A stretch of DNA of 64,000 bases from Colwellia sp. (GTDB lineage: Bacteria; Pseudomonadota; Gammaproteobacteria; Enterobacterales; Alteromonadaceae). The notes beneath the pieces were generated by a model. That model saw nothing but the letters and a program-made list of their open reading frames with translations. It was not told the origin of the DNA and did not search any database. The translations under genes and the position numbers were made by a program. The stretch covers positions 434,001 to 498,000 of the forward strand of contig NZ_JABSPA010000002.1 of NCBI RefSeq assembly GCF_013214175.1. Direction: 5' to 3'. Below, piece after piece: positions 47,200 to 55,877 of the stretch (positions are counted from its first letter, which is position 1; every line of letters begins with the position of its first letter).

Positions 47200-49710
47200 A
47201 TGTTTCACAATTACCTTATTACCTTTTGGCGCAATGTTATTAAAAACGGTATTTTTTCGGTCATCAACATTTTTGGTTTAAGCATAGGTTTAATGAGCTG
47301 TATTTTAATCATGTTGTTTGTCCGTCAAGAGTCAGGCTTTGATACCTGGCTTAAAGATCATCAGCAGCTAGTACGTATGCACACCGCTTACTCTATACCG
47401 AATCAAGAACCGTTTGAAACGGTACGGTCGGCTGGCAGCATGATGCCAGCGATACGAGATTATGCTAAAAATGAAATTGAAACTGGTGTGCGTTTTATTC
47501 AGTTTGATTTAACGGTAAGGCAAAATGAAGATGCTTTTCCAGAACAATTTACAATGGTTGATAGCAGCTTTTTTAAACTCTTTGATTTACCTTTTATTCA
47601 TGGTTCGAAAGAGTCTTCTTTTAACAAACCGATGGATTTGGTTATCACCGAAGAGTTAGCTTATAAATATTTTGGTAAAAGTGATGCGGTCGGCGAAACG
47701 CTTACCATTTGCTGTATTGCCGGTAATACCACAACCCTGACTATTACTGGGGTAATAAAAGATTTACCTGATGCTACGCATTTAAATACCGATATGATTG
47801 TTTATTTACAACCCGCTTTGTTTGGTGAAAATGATGGCACTTTGCATACCTGGACTAGCCTTAATGTTTATACCTATTTCAAATTAAATCCGGGTATTGA
47901 TGCGCAACAATTACAAGATCGCATCAGCTTTTGGATGAATAATGAAAGTCCATTAGTTGACATGTTAGTTAATATTTTAGGTGAAAAAGCTTCAGGTAAG
48001 CAGGTTACCGATTTTGTTAGGCAACGTATTATGCCGGTGGCTGACCTACATTTACATGCCAAAAGCCAAGCCGGAAATATGGGCGATTTAACGCCCATGG
48101 GTGATGGTAAGATGATCACCACCTTTATTATTGTTGCCGGTTTAGTGTTACTAATTGCCTGTATTAACTTCATGAATCTATCTACAGCTAAAGCCAGTAA
48201 AAGAGCGCGCGAAGTTGCTATGCGTAAGGTGTTAGGTGCGAGCAGAACACAAGTAGCGATACAGTTTTTAGGCGAGGCTATAGCCTTAGTGCTGTTGTCA
48301 TTACTGTTTGCTTTGGTGGCAGTAGAGCTAGTGTTACCTTTTTATAATGAAGTATTAGGTAAAGAATTAGCCCTAAACTTACTTGATGAGCCCAGTTTAT
48401 TGTTGATGTTAGTTGGCCTAGCCATTTGTGTTGGCATTGGCGCAGGAATTTATCCGGCACTTTATTTATCACGCTTTATACCGGGAAAAATTTTACAGTC
48501 GAGTAAGAGTGTTGAGTCGAAAAACTCGGCAAAATTTAGAAGTGTCTTGGTAGTTTTTCAGTTTGCTACCTCCATTATTTTAGTGATATCAACCTTGGTG
48601 GTTTATGGCCAAACGATCTTCTCTAATAATATGGCGGTGGGTTATGAAAGTGATAACAAGCTGGTACTTAGTATTCGCAATACTGGCGATAACTTAGCCA
48701 GCTTAAAACAAGAATTATTAAATTTACCCGATGTAAGCAGTGTAGTTTTTTCATCGGAAGCGCCAACACAAGATAATGAGAATAATAATAATTTCAAATT
48801 ATTAGAATCCCATGCCAACGGCGTTGCTAACGAAGCTCAGTTAGTTAATTACCATAATATGGGTTATGGATTCTTTGAAGCCTACCAAGTAAAACCTTTG
48901 GCAGGTCGATTATTTGATGAAAATTTTGGTACCGACACTATTAAAAAAGTCGCTGAAGGTGAAGTAGGTCAAGCCAGTGTGGTACTAAATCAATCAGCTT
49001 TGAAAAAGTTTGGCTTTAGTAGAGCAGAAGATGCCATAGGTAAAACATTAGCCATTGATATTCGTGGTAAACAGCATTTAACCATTGTTGGTGTTATCCC
49101 TGATATTTACTTTCGTTCTATTAAGTTTGGTGTCAGAGCCTCGGTTTATACCTTAAATCCACAACGTTTTCGAGTGGCTAACATCTCTTTCACTACTAAC
49201 AATGTACCTAATTTAATTAGCGATATTGAAGGTGTGTGGAAGAATAACGTGCCTATGCAACCGATTAACTTACAGTTTTTAAGTGAAATGATGGCGGCAC
49301 AATATCATGATGAATTAACCACAGCGCAGTTGTTCTTGGTATTTTCATTCATTGCCATCGTGATAGCTTGTTTAGGTTTATATGGTTTATCTGCCTTTAC
49401 CGTAGAAAGAAGAACAAAAGAAATTGGTATTAGAAAAGTCATGGGAGCGAGTGTAAAAGATATAGTGGCATTACTTATCTGGCAATTCTCTAAGCCAGTG
49501 GTGCTGGCGAATTTAATTGCTTGGCCAATTGCCGCTTACTTAATGCTAACTTGGTTAGAAGCATTTCCTTATCGCATAAGTGCTATTTGGCTGATACCTA
49601 TTTGTTTGGGCGTAGGTTTGTTATCACTGATTATCGCTTGGAGTACCGTTGGTGCTAATGCGGCTAAAGTGGCGAGAAAAAATCCAATTAAAGCGCTTAG
49701 ATATGAATAA
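47200..49710 (+). CDS. ABC transporter permease, two FtsX domains
   Basis: An 836-residue membrane protein. It has an N-terminal helix (about 17-42, ISVINIFGLSIGLMSCILIML type), a MacB-like periplasmic domain, then an FtsX-like core of three helices (about 307-440, with KRAREVAMRKVLGASRTQVAIQ, cut here), another periplasmic domain, and a C-terminal FtsX core with TVERRTKEIGIRKVMGASV (about 725-743). The double FtsX arrangement of about 800 residues is frequent in Bacteroidota and less so in gammaproteobacteria, so transfer is possible though composition looks native. With its ATPase and adaptor it should export a peptide, lipid or antibiotic. The substrate is unknown. Confidence 0.9.
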   Translation: MFHNYLITFWRNVIKNGIFSVINIFGLSIGLMSCILIMLFVRQESGFDTWLKDHQQLVRMHTAYSIPNQEPFETVRSAGSMMPAIRDYAKNEIETGVRFIQFDLTVRQNEDAFPEQFTMVDSSFFKLFDLPFIHGSKESSFNKPMDLVITEELAYKYFGKSDAVGETLTICCIAGNTTTLTITGVIKDLPDATHLNTDMIVYLQPALFGENDGTLHTWTSLNVYTYFKLNPGIDAQQLQDRISFWMNNESPLVDMLVNILGEKASGKQVTDFVRQRIMPVADLHLHAKSQAGNMGDLTPMGDGKMITTFIIVAGLVLLIACINFMNLSTAKASKRAREVAMRKVLGASRTQVAIQFLGEAIALVLLSLLFALVAVELVLPFYNEVLGKELALNLLDEPSLLLMLVGLAICVGIGAGIYPALYLSRFIPGKILQSSKSVESKNSAKFRSVLVVFQFATSIILVISTLVVYGQTIFSNNMAVGYESDNKLVLSIRNTGDNLASLKQELLNLPDVSSVVFSSEAPTQDNENNNNFKLLESHANGVANEAQLVNYHNMGYGFFEAYQVKPLAGRLFDENFGTDTIKKVAEGEVGQASVVLNQSALKKFGFSRAEDAIGKTLAIDIRGKQHLTIVGVIPDIYFRSIKFGVRASVYTLNPQRFRVANISFTTNNVPNLISDIEGVWKNNVPMQPINLQFLSEMMAAQYHDELTTAQLFLVFSFIAIVIACLGLYGLSAFTVERRTKEIGIRKVMGASVKDIVALLIWQFSKPVVLANLIAWPIAAYLMLTWLEAFPYRISAIWLIPICLGVGLLSLIIAWSTVGANAAKVARKNPIKALRYE

Positions 49711-49765
49711 GATCATATAAATAAAGAGCATTGCATGCGTTGTAAATAGCTAATGCCAAAGAGAG

Positions 49766-49795
49766 CGGCAGTTAATTATATTCACTGCCGTTTTT
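49766..49795 (+). terminator. Intrinsic terminator after the ABC operon
   Basis: CGGCAGT (49766-49772) pairs with ACTGCCG (49784-49790), followed by TTTTT. Confidence 0.85.
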
Positions 49796-49824
49796 ATTTC
49801 TTTTTAATTATTGCTCTTAAATGA

Positions 49825-50709
49825 TTACTTGCTCGATGATTCTGCTATTAAATAATCAATGAATGTTTGAGTAAGCAAGTTGTGATGGCTCTCTTTATGA
49901 GTCACCAAAGAAAAACGTCTTGATAAGTTCAGTGGTGATTTCAGCGCTACTAAGCCGCCATTTTTTAATTCTTCAGCAATAGATAGCTTAGACAGACAAC
50001 CTAGACCTAAATCCGCTTTAACTGATTCTTTAATAGCACTTTGTCTGGTCAGCTCCATAGCTAAATTAATTTGTGCGCCCACTTGCTCAATAGCGGCATC
50101 AAAAATTGCACGTGTACCAGAGCCTTGCTCTCGCAATACCCAAGACTGTTGTTGAATCTGCTCTAGATTGATCGTTGTTTTTTTTGCTAACGGGTGATTA
50201 GGCGGGCAAAAGACTTGTAATTTATCTTCTTGCCAAGGGGTTATTTGTAAGTGTGGATGTAATGCCGGGCCTTCAATAAGGCCAATATTAGCTTGGCCTT
50301 TATCTAAGTAATCTATCACCATTTGGGTATTGCCAATGTGTATTGCAGGGGAAACGTCTGGATAGATTTTTATAAAATTAGCGATCAGCTTGGGTAGTAA
50401 ATAGGTAGCAATGGTGGCACTGGCGACAATTTTCAATACGCCGCTCATCGGGTTTAAATTAGCCAACTGTAAACTGTCAAGAATATCAGCAATTTGGCGC
50501 ACTTTAGGCAGTGCCTTAAGGCCATTTTCAGTGATCAATAAATCTCGACCAACCCGTTCAAACAGTGGGTATCCTAAGCTTTGTTCTAGCTCTTTTAATG
50601 CTTGGCTCGCCGCGGACTGGCTTAAAGCTATTTCATTAGCGGCTTGAGTTAGTTTACCTAAACGTGCAGTCGCCTCAAAAAGTTGCAGTTTCTTTATTGA
50701 AATAGTCAT
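49825..50709 (-). CDS. LysR-family regulator (YeiE-like)
   Basis: A 294-residue LysR-type regulator with the winged helix LQLFEATARLGKLTQAANEIALSQSAASQALKELE (core ALSQSAASQALKELE) and a substrate-binding domain. It is divergent from a YeiH-family transporter gene, the same layout as yeiE-yeiH in enterobacteria, where YeiE responds to sulfite. The pair arrangement and sequence style support a YeiE-like role, but the effector is inferred. The 161-bp intergenic region is the likely operator region. Confidence 0.85.
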   Translation of the reverse strand: MTISIKKLQLFEATARLGKLTQAANEIALSQSAASQALKELEQSLGYPLFERVGRDLLITENGLKALPKVRQIADILDSLQLANLNPMSGVLKIVASATIATYLLPKLIANFIKIYPDVSPAIHIGNTQMVIDYLDKGQANIGLIEGPALHPHLQITPWQEDKLQVFCPPNHPLAKKTTINLEQIQQQSWVLREQGSGTRAIFDAAIEQVGAQINLAMELTRQSAIKESVKADLGLGCLSKLSIAEELKNGGLVALKSPLNLSRRFSLVTHKESHHNLLTQTFIDYLIAESSSK

Positions 50710-50870
50710 AACTTGTATTGACCTTAATAGCCGTTTTATAGTTCGGTTTATCCGATACTATACATTTAAACTATCCATTATTCTTATTATATTGATTGGG
50801 TTATATTATATTCCATAAAGTGATGAATCGTTGATTCACTCGTATACTCAATATCAGAAAGAGGTCCATT

Positions 50871-51863
50871 ATGCCTACCTATATAGTTCTACCCGTTATT
50901 GCCTTAGTGGCAATTGCCCTCGCAAGTATTCCACAAGTATCGGCTTTTGGTTTAAGTGCACTACCTTTAGCTATTCTATTAGGGATGAGCTATGGCCATT
51001 TTTTATTAAGAGTAGAAGATGAAAAAGACCATCAGTTTTCACATTTTTGTAAACAAAAAATGCTCAGGTTAGGCATTATCTTATTTGGCTTTGGTTTAAG
51101 TTTTCAGCAAATAGTTGCTGTGGGCTGGCAAGCTGTGGTTATTGACCTAGTAGTGATTACCGTCATTTTTAGTGTCGGAACATTTGTTGGTATAAAAGTA
51201 TTTAAGTTACACCGGGATGTTGCGATATTAACTGCCGCAGGTAGCGCTATTTGTGGGGCAGCAGCTATTTTAGCAACTGAATCTGTGCTGAAACCAAAAC
51301 AACAACATATTACCATTGCTATTGCCACGGTAGTGCTCTTCGGTACCCTAGCCATGTTTAGTTATCCTTTCATTTATCAGTGGGTTGCGATGAATGATCA
51401 CACCTTTGGTATTTATATTGGCAGTACCGCTCATGAAGTTGCGCAAGCGGTGGCTGCTGGGCAAAGTATTAATGTTGAAACCATGCAAACGGCGGTAGTG
51501 GTAAAACTTATTCGGGTGATGATGTTAGCGCCGTTTATTATCATGTTAAGTCTGGTGTTAACACGTTTGAATCGTAGTGATGACGCTGGCAGTAACGAAA
51601 AAAGTGTTGTTGCTATTCCTTGGTTTGTTTTTGGCTTTATGGCAACAGCTATGATCAATAGTATGTTCGTTTTACCTGAAATAGTTAAAATAAGTTTTAG
51701 CTTTGCGAGTCAATTTTCATTAGCTATGGCGATGGCTGCATTAGGAGCACACACTCGTTGGGCAACTATCAAGGAAGCTGGACCTAAACCGTTATTATTA
51801 GCTACATTACTTTTCATCATGTTAATTTTTGGTGGTTTTTTCTTAACTTCTTGGTTAAGTTAA
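50871..51863 (+). CDS. YeiH family putative sulfate exporter
   Basis: A 330-residue membrane protein with about ten hydrophobic segments. Family motifs are KKMLRLGIILFGFGLSFQQI (here KQKMLRLGIILFGFGLSF), LTAAGSAICGAAAILATESV and GIYIGSTAHEVAQAVAAGQ, all typical of UPF0324/Cons_hypoth698 (YeiH). It is linked to sulfite or sulfate export in other bacteria. Downstream at 59.6 kb a persulfide-dioxygenase-rhodanese gene also handles sulfite, but the distance gives no operon link. AGAGG lies 8 bp before the ATG. Confidence 0.9.
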   Translation: MPTYIVLPVIALVAIALASIPQVSAFGLSALPLAILLGMSYGHFLLRVEDEKDHQFSHFCKQKMLRLGIILFGFGLSFQQIVAVGWQAVVIDLVVITVIFSVGTFVGIKVFKLHRDVAILTAAGSAICGAAAILATESVLKPKQQHITIAIATVVLFGTLAMFSYPFIYQWVAMNDHTFGIYIGSTAHEVAQAVAAGQSINVETMQTAVVVKLIRVMMLAPFIIMLSLVLTRLNRSDDAGSNEKSVVAIPWFVFGFMATAMINSMFVLPEIVKISFSFASQFSLAMAMAALGAHTRWATIKEAGPKPLLLATLLFIMLIFGGFFLTSWLS

Positions 51864-52037
51864 GGTTACTTGAGCTAGCGGAGTATAAGTTGCATTGAAT
51901 AAAATTAAAATTAAATTTAAACCTTTTTTGTTCAAGTTGCATCTCACTTAGCAGTGACCAAAAAATACTGCTAAGTGATTGGAAACTTCAAGCACTTAGT
52001 AATACCAATACTAATAAAAAATATACGGAGATACTTT

Positions 52038-52820
52038 ATGTTAAACATGAAAAATACTTTTAAATATGCACCAATTGCACTGCTCTTAATGGCAGGTGGC
52101 TTGCAAGCAAAAACATATAATGAAGAATTGAATGTAGCAGCTGGTGGTTTATTAAAGTTAGAGACTGATGTTGGTGCTATTGATATTGAAACTCATGCCA
52201 AGGATACGGTATTGATTGAAGTAAATATTAGCGGTAAAGATGAAGACAAGATGCAGGTAAATATTAAAAAGTCCGGTGATAATGTCAGTATTAATGGTGA
52301 CTTAGATCGCAGTGGCTTTGGTTTTGGCTCAACAAGTATCAGAGTAACTTATAAAATAACCTTGCCGGAAAACTATAATATTGATGTAAACACGAGTGGC
52401 GGCTCTATTGAAATTGAAAACCTAACAGGTAAAGTTGATGCCTACACCTCGGGTGGTTCTATTTCTGTTGAAGAGGTAGTCGGTGACGTAAATATTAAAA
52501 CCTCGGGTGGTAGTTTAGATCTTGATAATGTCATTGGTAAAATTAATGCTAAAACCTCAGGTGGCAGCATTAAGCTGAAATTACCGAAGAACCCAACCAA
52601 AGATAGTAAGTTAAAAACTTCGGGTGGCTCTATTACCGCTTATTTAGCTAAAGATGTTGCGGTAAACCTTACAGCTAAAACCAGTGGCGGTCGTGTCTCT
52701 AGTGAGTTCACGGTCAATGGCGAAATCAGCAAACGCAAAATTGAAGGCACTATCAATGGCGGTGGCCCTGAACTGGTATTAAAAACCAGTGGTGGTAGTG
52801 TCCGTATTAAAGAAATATAG
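52038..52820 (+). CDS. DUF4097-type beta-strand repeat protein (periplasmic)
   Basis: 260 residues from the ATG at 52038, chosen because CGGAG precedes it and because the signal peptide (MLNMKNTFKYAPIALLLMAG, cleaved after LQA) begins there; an earlier ATG at 51975 has no site. The mature protein is a right-handed beta-helix-like stack of about eight ~20-residue turns, each with the motif KTSGGSI or TSGGS. This is the DUF4097/DUF4098 pattern, often exported or lipid-linked and next to regulatory genes. Its last codons (SVRIKEI and stop) are copied 6.1 kb away inside the direct repeat starting at 58904. Function unknown. Confidence 0.85.
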   Translation: MLNMKNTFKYAPIALLLMAGGLQAKTYNEELNVAAGGLLKLETDVGAIDIETHAKDTVLIEVNISGKDEDKMQVNIKKSGDNVSINGDLDRSGFGFGSTSIRVTYKITLPENYNIDVNTSGGSIEIENLTGKVDAYTSGGSISVEEVVGDVNIKTSGGSLDLDNVIGKINAKTSGGSIKLKLPKNPTKDSKLKTSGGSITAYLAKDVAVNLTAKTSGGRVSSEFTVNGEISKRKIEGTINGGGPELVLKTSGGSVRIKEI

Positions 52821-53369
52821 GTTTAATCTAGCAGCGTTTATGCTGTTGGTAATACTTTGATATCAAGTAAGAATAAAAGCGTAATAAGAGATTATTACGT
52901 TTTTTTTGCTTTTAGCTAATTAGTTTTTATAGGCTATAGTAATTATTTCATCACTAATTATGATATAAATTAAGTTCTGTTACTGAGCTAGAGGTAATGT
53001 ATGGGTATTGAACACGGTAAAGTATCTATTAGCCTAAAGGGCAATATCATTGTTGTCCGAAATGTCGGTGCTTTTAATGAATACGGCGCACAGAAATATA
53101 CTAATGGTGTCGAGGCTATTGTAGATGATTTACAGGATGCCAGCTTTTCTATTCTCGTTAATAATCTAGAATTTCAAGGGGCTACACCAGAAGCTTATCA
53201 AGAACTGGAAAATTATAATATTTGGTTGAACCAGCAAAAGCTCATTGCTAAAGCCATGGTTATCACCTCAAATACCACCTTAGATGTCATCAATAAGTTA
53301 TCACCCTCTAGAGCATCACAACAAACACGCAGTTTTGATAATGAAGAAGATGCTATGCATTGGCTGCAA
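52795..53369. repeat. 575-bp direct repeat, copy 1 (source copy)
   Basis: It matches 58904-59478 at a constant offset of 6109 bp with no gaps and about a dozen substitutions, counted by eye. It spans the last ~26 bp of the DUF4097-type gene, a terminator (about 52880-52906), the promoter region and nearly all of the STAS-like gene. Because it is continuous with a whole DUF4097-type gene, this copy is the likely original. Confidence 0.93.
52880..52907 (+). terminator. Intrinsic terminator after the DUF4097-type gene
   Basis: CGTAATAA and TTATTACG form an 8-bp stem around GAGA, followed by eight T. It is duplicated at about 58989-59015 with one loop change. Confidence 0.88.
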
Positions 53370-53381
53370 TCACTCAGTTAA
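53001..53381 (+). CDS. Small STAS/SpoIIAA-like protein, duplicate copy A
   Basis: 126 residues, no signal or membrane segment. The fold pattern is strands at the N-terminus (HGKVSISLKGNIIVVRNVG), helix (NEYGAQKYTNGVEAIVDDL), strand (SFSILVNNLEF), helix and strand (KAMVITSN), and a terminal helix (DNEEDAMHWLQSL). It is similar in layout to the 142-residue protein encoded at 12547. It is identical to the protein at 59110 except for Ser/Thr near the C-terminus. The AGAGGT ribosome site is 6-7 bp before the ATG. Single-domain STAS-like proteins often modulate signalling or transport, but no role is known here. Confidence 0.78.
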   Translation: MGIEHGKVSISLKGNIIVVRNVGAFNEYGAQKYTNGVEAIVDDLQDASFSILVNNLEFQGATPEAYQELENYNIWLNQQKLIAKAMVITSNTTLDVINKLSPSRASQQTRSFDNEEDAMHWLQSLS

Positions 53382-53707
53382 AATCACATAAAAACACTTC
53401 AGTTTAGCGATAACACATCCATACTCGCCGTTTTTTATCCCGATAAAAAACAACGATTACTTGTCAAATAATCATTGGCAAAGCACTTATTTTGGCATTC
53501 TTAGTTGGCACTGCTTAGCAAAGTAAACTGGTTAATGCTATGCGGTCGTTATATTCATAGTATTGTGCATTGCAAAGTGCAAAGCCCTCAAAAAATACTG
53601 GCTTAATCTTTAGTAAATTTTTATCAAGCTATTGAATAATTGGTATTTAATGTATCGGAATGAATATTGCTTAGTATAAGTATTCATTTATATTTGAGGT
53701 ATTTATT
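53382..53707. other. Intergenic region before the RTX gene
   Basis: 326 bp with no gene. It has an AT-rich hairpin (TTTTTTATC/GATAAAAAA, about 53434-53452) and three TTGGCA words at about 53475, 53492 and 53505. The RTX promoter must be here or inside the repeat, but no convincing -10/-35 pair was chosen. Confidence 0.4.
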
Positions 53708-55873
53708 ATGTCAAATGCAATAAAACCCGTCATTGGTACCAGTGGCGATGATGTTATTACCACGGGGGTTGGTTCCCAAGTCATAAGTGCTGGCGGTGGT
53801 GATGATATTGCCTATTCGGGTTCAGGTACAGATGAGATAATTGGCGGCTCCGGCAATGATTTATTATATGGGGAGTCTGGGAATGATGTGCTTTGGGGCG
53901 GTGGCGGCCCTAAATATATCAAACTAAATCAACTAGAAATAAATACAGATTATGAAGGCAGCATCGTTTTTGAAGGTGAAACTGCTGGTTATAGAAATAC
54001 TCTTGGTAGTTATAAAATTGATGAAAATGGCGATATTATCGATGTGGTTTTTCATTTCACCAATGCCAGTAGTAACGGCTCTGGCGGTACGTTAACACCA
54101 GGAGTAAGCAGTAGTAACCTTAGTTTGACTGCCGGAGAGCAAGTGGGATTTTTTATTGTAGCTAATGGCTATAGTGTAAATAACAGCTACCAAGGACTGG
54201 ACTTCGATACTGGGCAATTAGTGTTTAGAGATAGCCTAGGAAATATTGCAAATATTGATGATAGCAATCCAACATTGTGGTTTGTTGCCCTAGATGGCAG
54301 TGAAACACAAATTCAAACCAACAAATATCACTCTGCTGATGGCCAGATTAGTGACTATAATCTCAATCCGGATGGCATATCTCACATTGTAGGTTTAATG
54401 AGTCCGCCTGATGGTTATATAAGGTTGGGTTTTGAAGATTTATATAATGGTGGCGATCTGGACTTTGATGATTGTGTCTTTACTGCTTATATAGGTACAA
54501 GTAATACTGTTTTACCGGCAAGTCCACCATCAAGCGGCGGCGTCCTTGAGGATGATGACGAGCTTCATGGCGGCAGTGGTAATGATCAGCTTCATGGCAG
54601 AGCTGGAGATGACTTACTCTATGGCGAAAATGGCAGTGACTATATATATGGTGGCTCAGGAGTAGATACAGCTTACGGTGGTAGCGGCAGTGATTATATC
54701 GAAGGTGGCTCTGGTGACGATAGCCTCTTTGGGGGAAATGGCCATGATGAGATTATTGGCGGTTCAGGTGATGATACTATTTATGGTGATAGTGGTAATG
54801 ATCAGCTGACAGGTAATTCAGGTAACGATACTATTTTTGGTGGTACTGGCGCTGATATCATCGAAGGTGGTGGTGGAGACGATGTTATTGATGGCGGTTC
54901 AAGTCAAGATACAATTAATGGCGGATCCGGCGCAGATACAATTGATGGCGGCTCAGCATCGGATACAATTAATGGCGGTTCTGGCGCAGATATTATTGAT
55001 GGAGGTAGTGGCTACGATACTATTAATGGTGGTTCTGGCGCAGATATTATTGATGGAGGTAGTGGCTACGATATTATTAATGGTGGCTCTGGCGCAGATA
55101 TTATTGATGGTGGTAGTGGCCACGATACTATTATTGGTGGCTCTGACGCAGATACAATTAATGGTGGTAGTGGCTCAGATACTATTAAGGGCGGCTCTGG
55201 CGCAGATATAATTTATGGTGGTAGTGGCTCAGATGATATTACGGGTGGTTCAGGTGATGACTATATAAATGGTGGCTCTGGCCGTGACGTTCTTCATGGT
55301 GGCTCAGGCAATGATACTTTTATTACTGGCTCAGGAAGAGATACGGTCAATGGTAGTAGCGGTAGTGATACTGTGTCATACGCTGAGACAACTAGCGGAG
55401 TAAACATTGATCTTCATGGCAAGCGTACTACTGGCGGAGATTCAGATACCCTTTTGTCCATTGAGAATGCGATAGGTTCAGACTTTGCCGACTACATTAA
55501 AGGCACAGGTGGTGATAATGAATTAGCAGGCGGTGCTGGTAATGATCTTATTCGAGGCGTTAGAGGAAATGATACCTTAACCGGTGGTTTGGGCGAAGAT
55601 ACCTTTACCTGGAAAGAAAGTGATTTAAGCGGTTACTTAGATACGATTACTGATTTTGATGCTAGCGATGATATTTTACAATTTACTTTGACTGAAGACT
55701 TCAGCCTTAGCAATGTTTCCGATTGGCTAAATTTAGTCGAAGTTGATGGAAATACTATAGTGCAAATTGATCTTGATGGTACGGGAGGTAATTATGGTTT
55801 TAGTAATTTTGTTGTCCTTGAAAATATAGACGATTTAAATTTACTGCAACTTAATATTGATCTAATAGCATAA
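53708..55873 (+). CDS. RTX-repeat secreted protein with DUF4114 domain
   Basis: A 721-residue protein. A short RTX group sits near the N-terminus (about 35-60). A DUF4114 domain (about 150-265) ends with GFEDLYNGGDLDFDDCVF. A long block of about thirty Ca2+-binding nonapeptides follows (about 285-560, pattern GGSGxDxIx). A C-terminal region (about 600-721, GLGEDTFTW, ITDFDASDDIL) is typical of a type I secretion signal, with no Sec signal. The partner secretion genes follow directly, the ABC protein 4 bp away. The protein is probably released to the surface or medium and folds on calcium in seawater. No enzymatic domain is seen, so an adhesin or matrix role is possible. Confidence 0.92.
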   Translation: MSNAIKPVIGTSGDDVITTGVGSQVISAGGGDDIAYSGSGTDEIIGGSGNDLLYGESGNDVLWGGGGPKYIKLNQLEINTDYEGSIVFEGETAGYRNTLGSYKIDENGDIIDVVFHFTNASSNGSGGTLTPGVSSSNLSLTAGEQVGFFIVANGYSVNNSYQGLDFDTGQLVFRDSLGNIANIDDSNPTLWFVALDGSETQIQTNKYHSADGQISDYNLNPDGISHIVGLMSPPDGYIRLGFEDLYNGGDLDFDDCVFTAYIGTSNTVLPASPPSSGGVLEDDDELHGGSGNDQLHGRAGDDLLYGENGSDYIYGGSGVDTAYGGSGSDYIEGGSGDDSLFGGNGHDEIIGGSGDDTIYGDSGNDQLTGNSGNDTIFGGTGADIIEGGGGDDVIDGGSSQDTINGGSGADTIDGGSASDTINGGSGADIIDGGSGYDTINGGSGADIIDGGSGYDIINGGSGADIIDGGSGHDTIIGGSDADTINGGSGSDTIKGGSGADIIYGGSGSDDITGGSGDDYINGGSGRDVLHGGSGNDTFITGSGRDTVNGSSGSDTVSYAETTSGVNIDLHGKRTTGGDSDTLLSIENAIGSDFADYIKGTGGDNELAGGAGNDLIRGVRGNDTLTGGLGEDTFTWKESDLSGYLDTITDFDASDDILQFTLTEDFSLSNVSDWLNLVEVDGNTIVQIDLDGTGGNYGFSNFVVLENIDDLNLLQLNIDLIA
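54893..55240 (+). repeat. 54-bp higher-order tandem repeats within the RTX block
   Basis: Six to seven units of 54 bp, each encoding two nonapeptides (GGSGADIID and GGSGYDTIN types). Two neighbouring units near 54968-55075 differ at only about two of 54 bases, which points to recent expansion by slippage or unequal recombination. Confidence 0.85.
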
Positions 55874-55877
55874 CTAT

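Noticed and set aside
53505..53520. Sigma-54-like TTGGCACTGCTTAGCA before the RTX gene
   Set aside because: Only nine bases separate GG and GC, while sigma-54 needs ten; no activator sites were seen.
54837..55211. 124-codon open frame inside the RTX repeats, shifted reading frame
   Set aside because: It is a by-product of the repetitive GGT/GGC-rich DNA; it yields a monotonous MVVLAQILL sequence and has no ribosome site.
54893..55240. Regularly spaced repeats that could suggest a CRISPR array
   Set aside because: The repeats are in frame, have no unique spacers and encode RTX nonapeptides.
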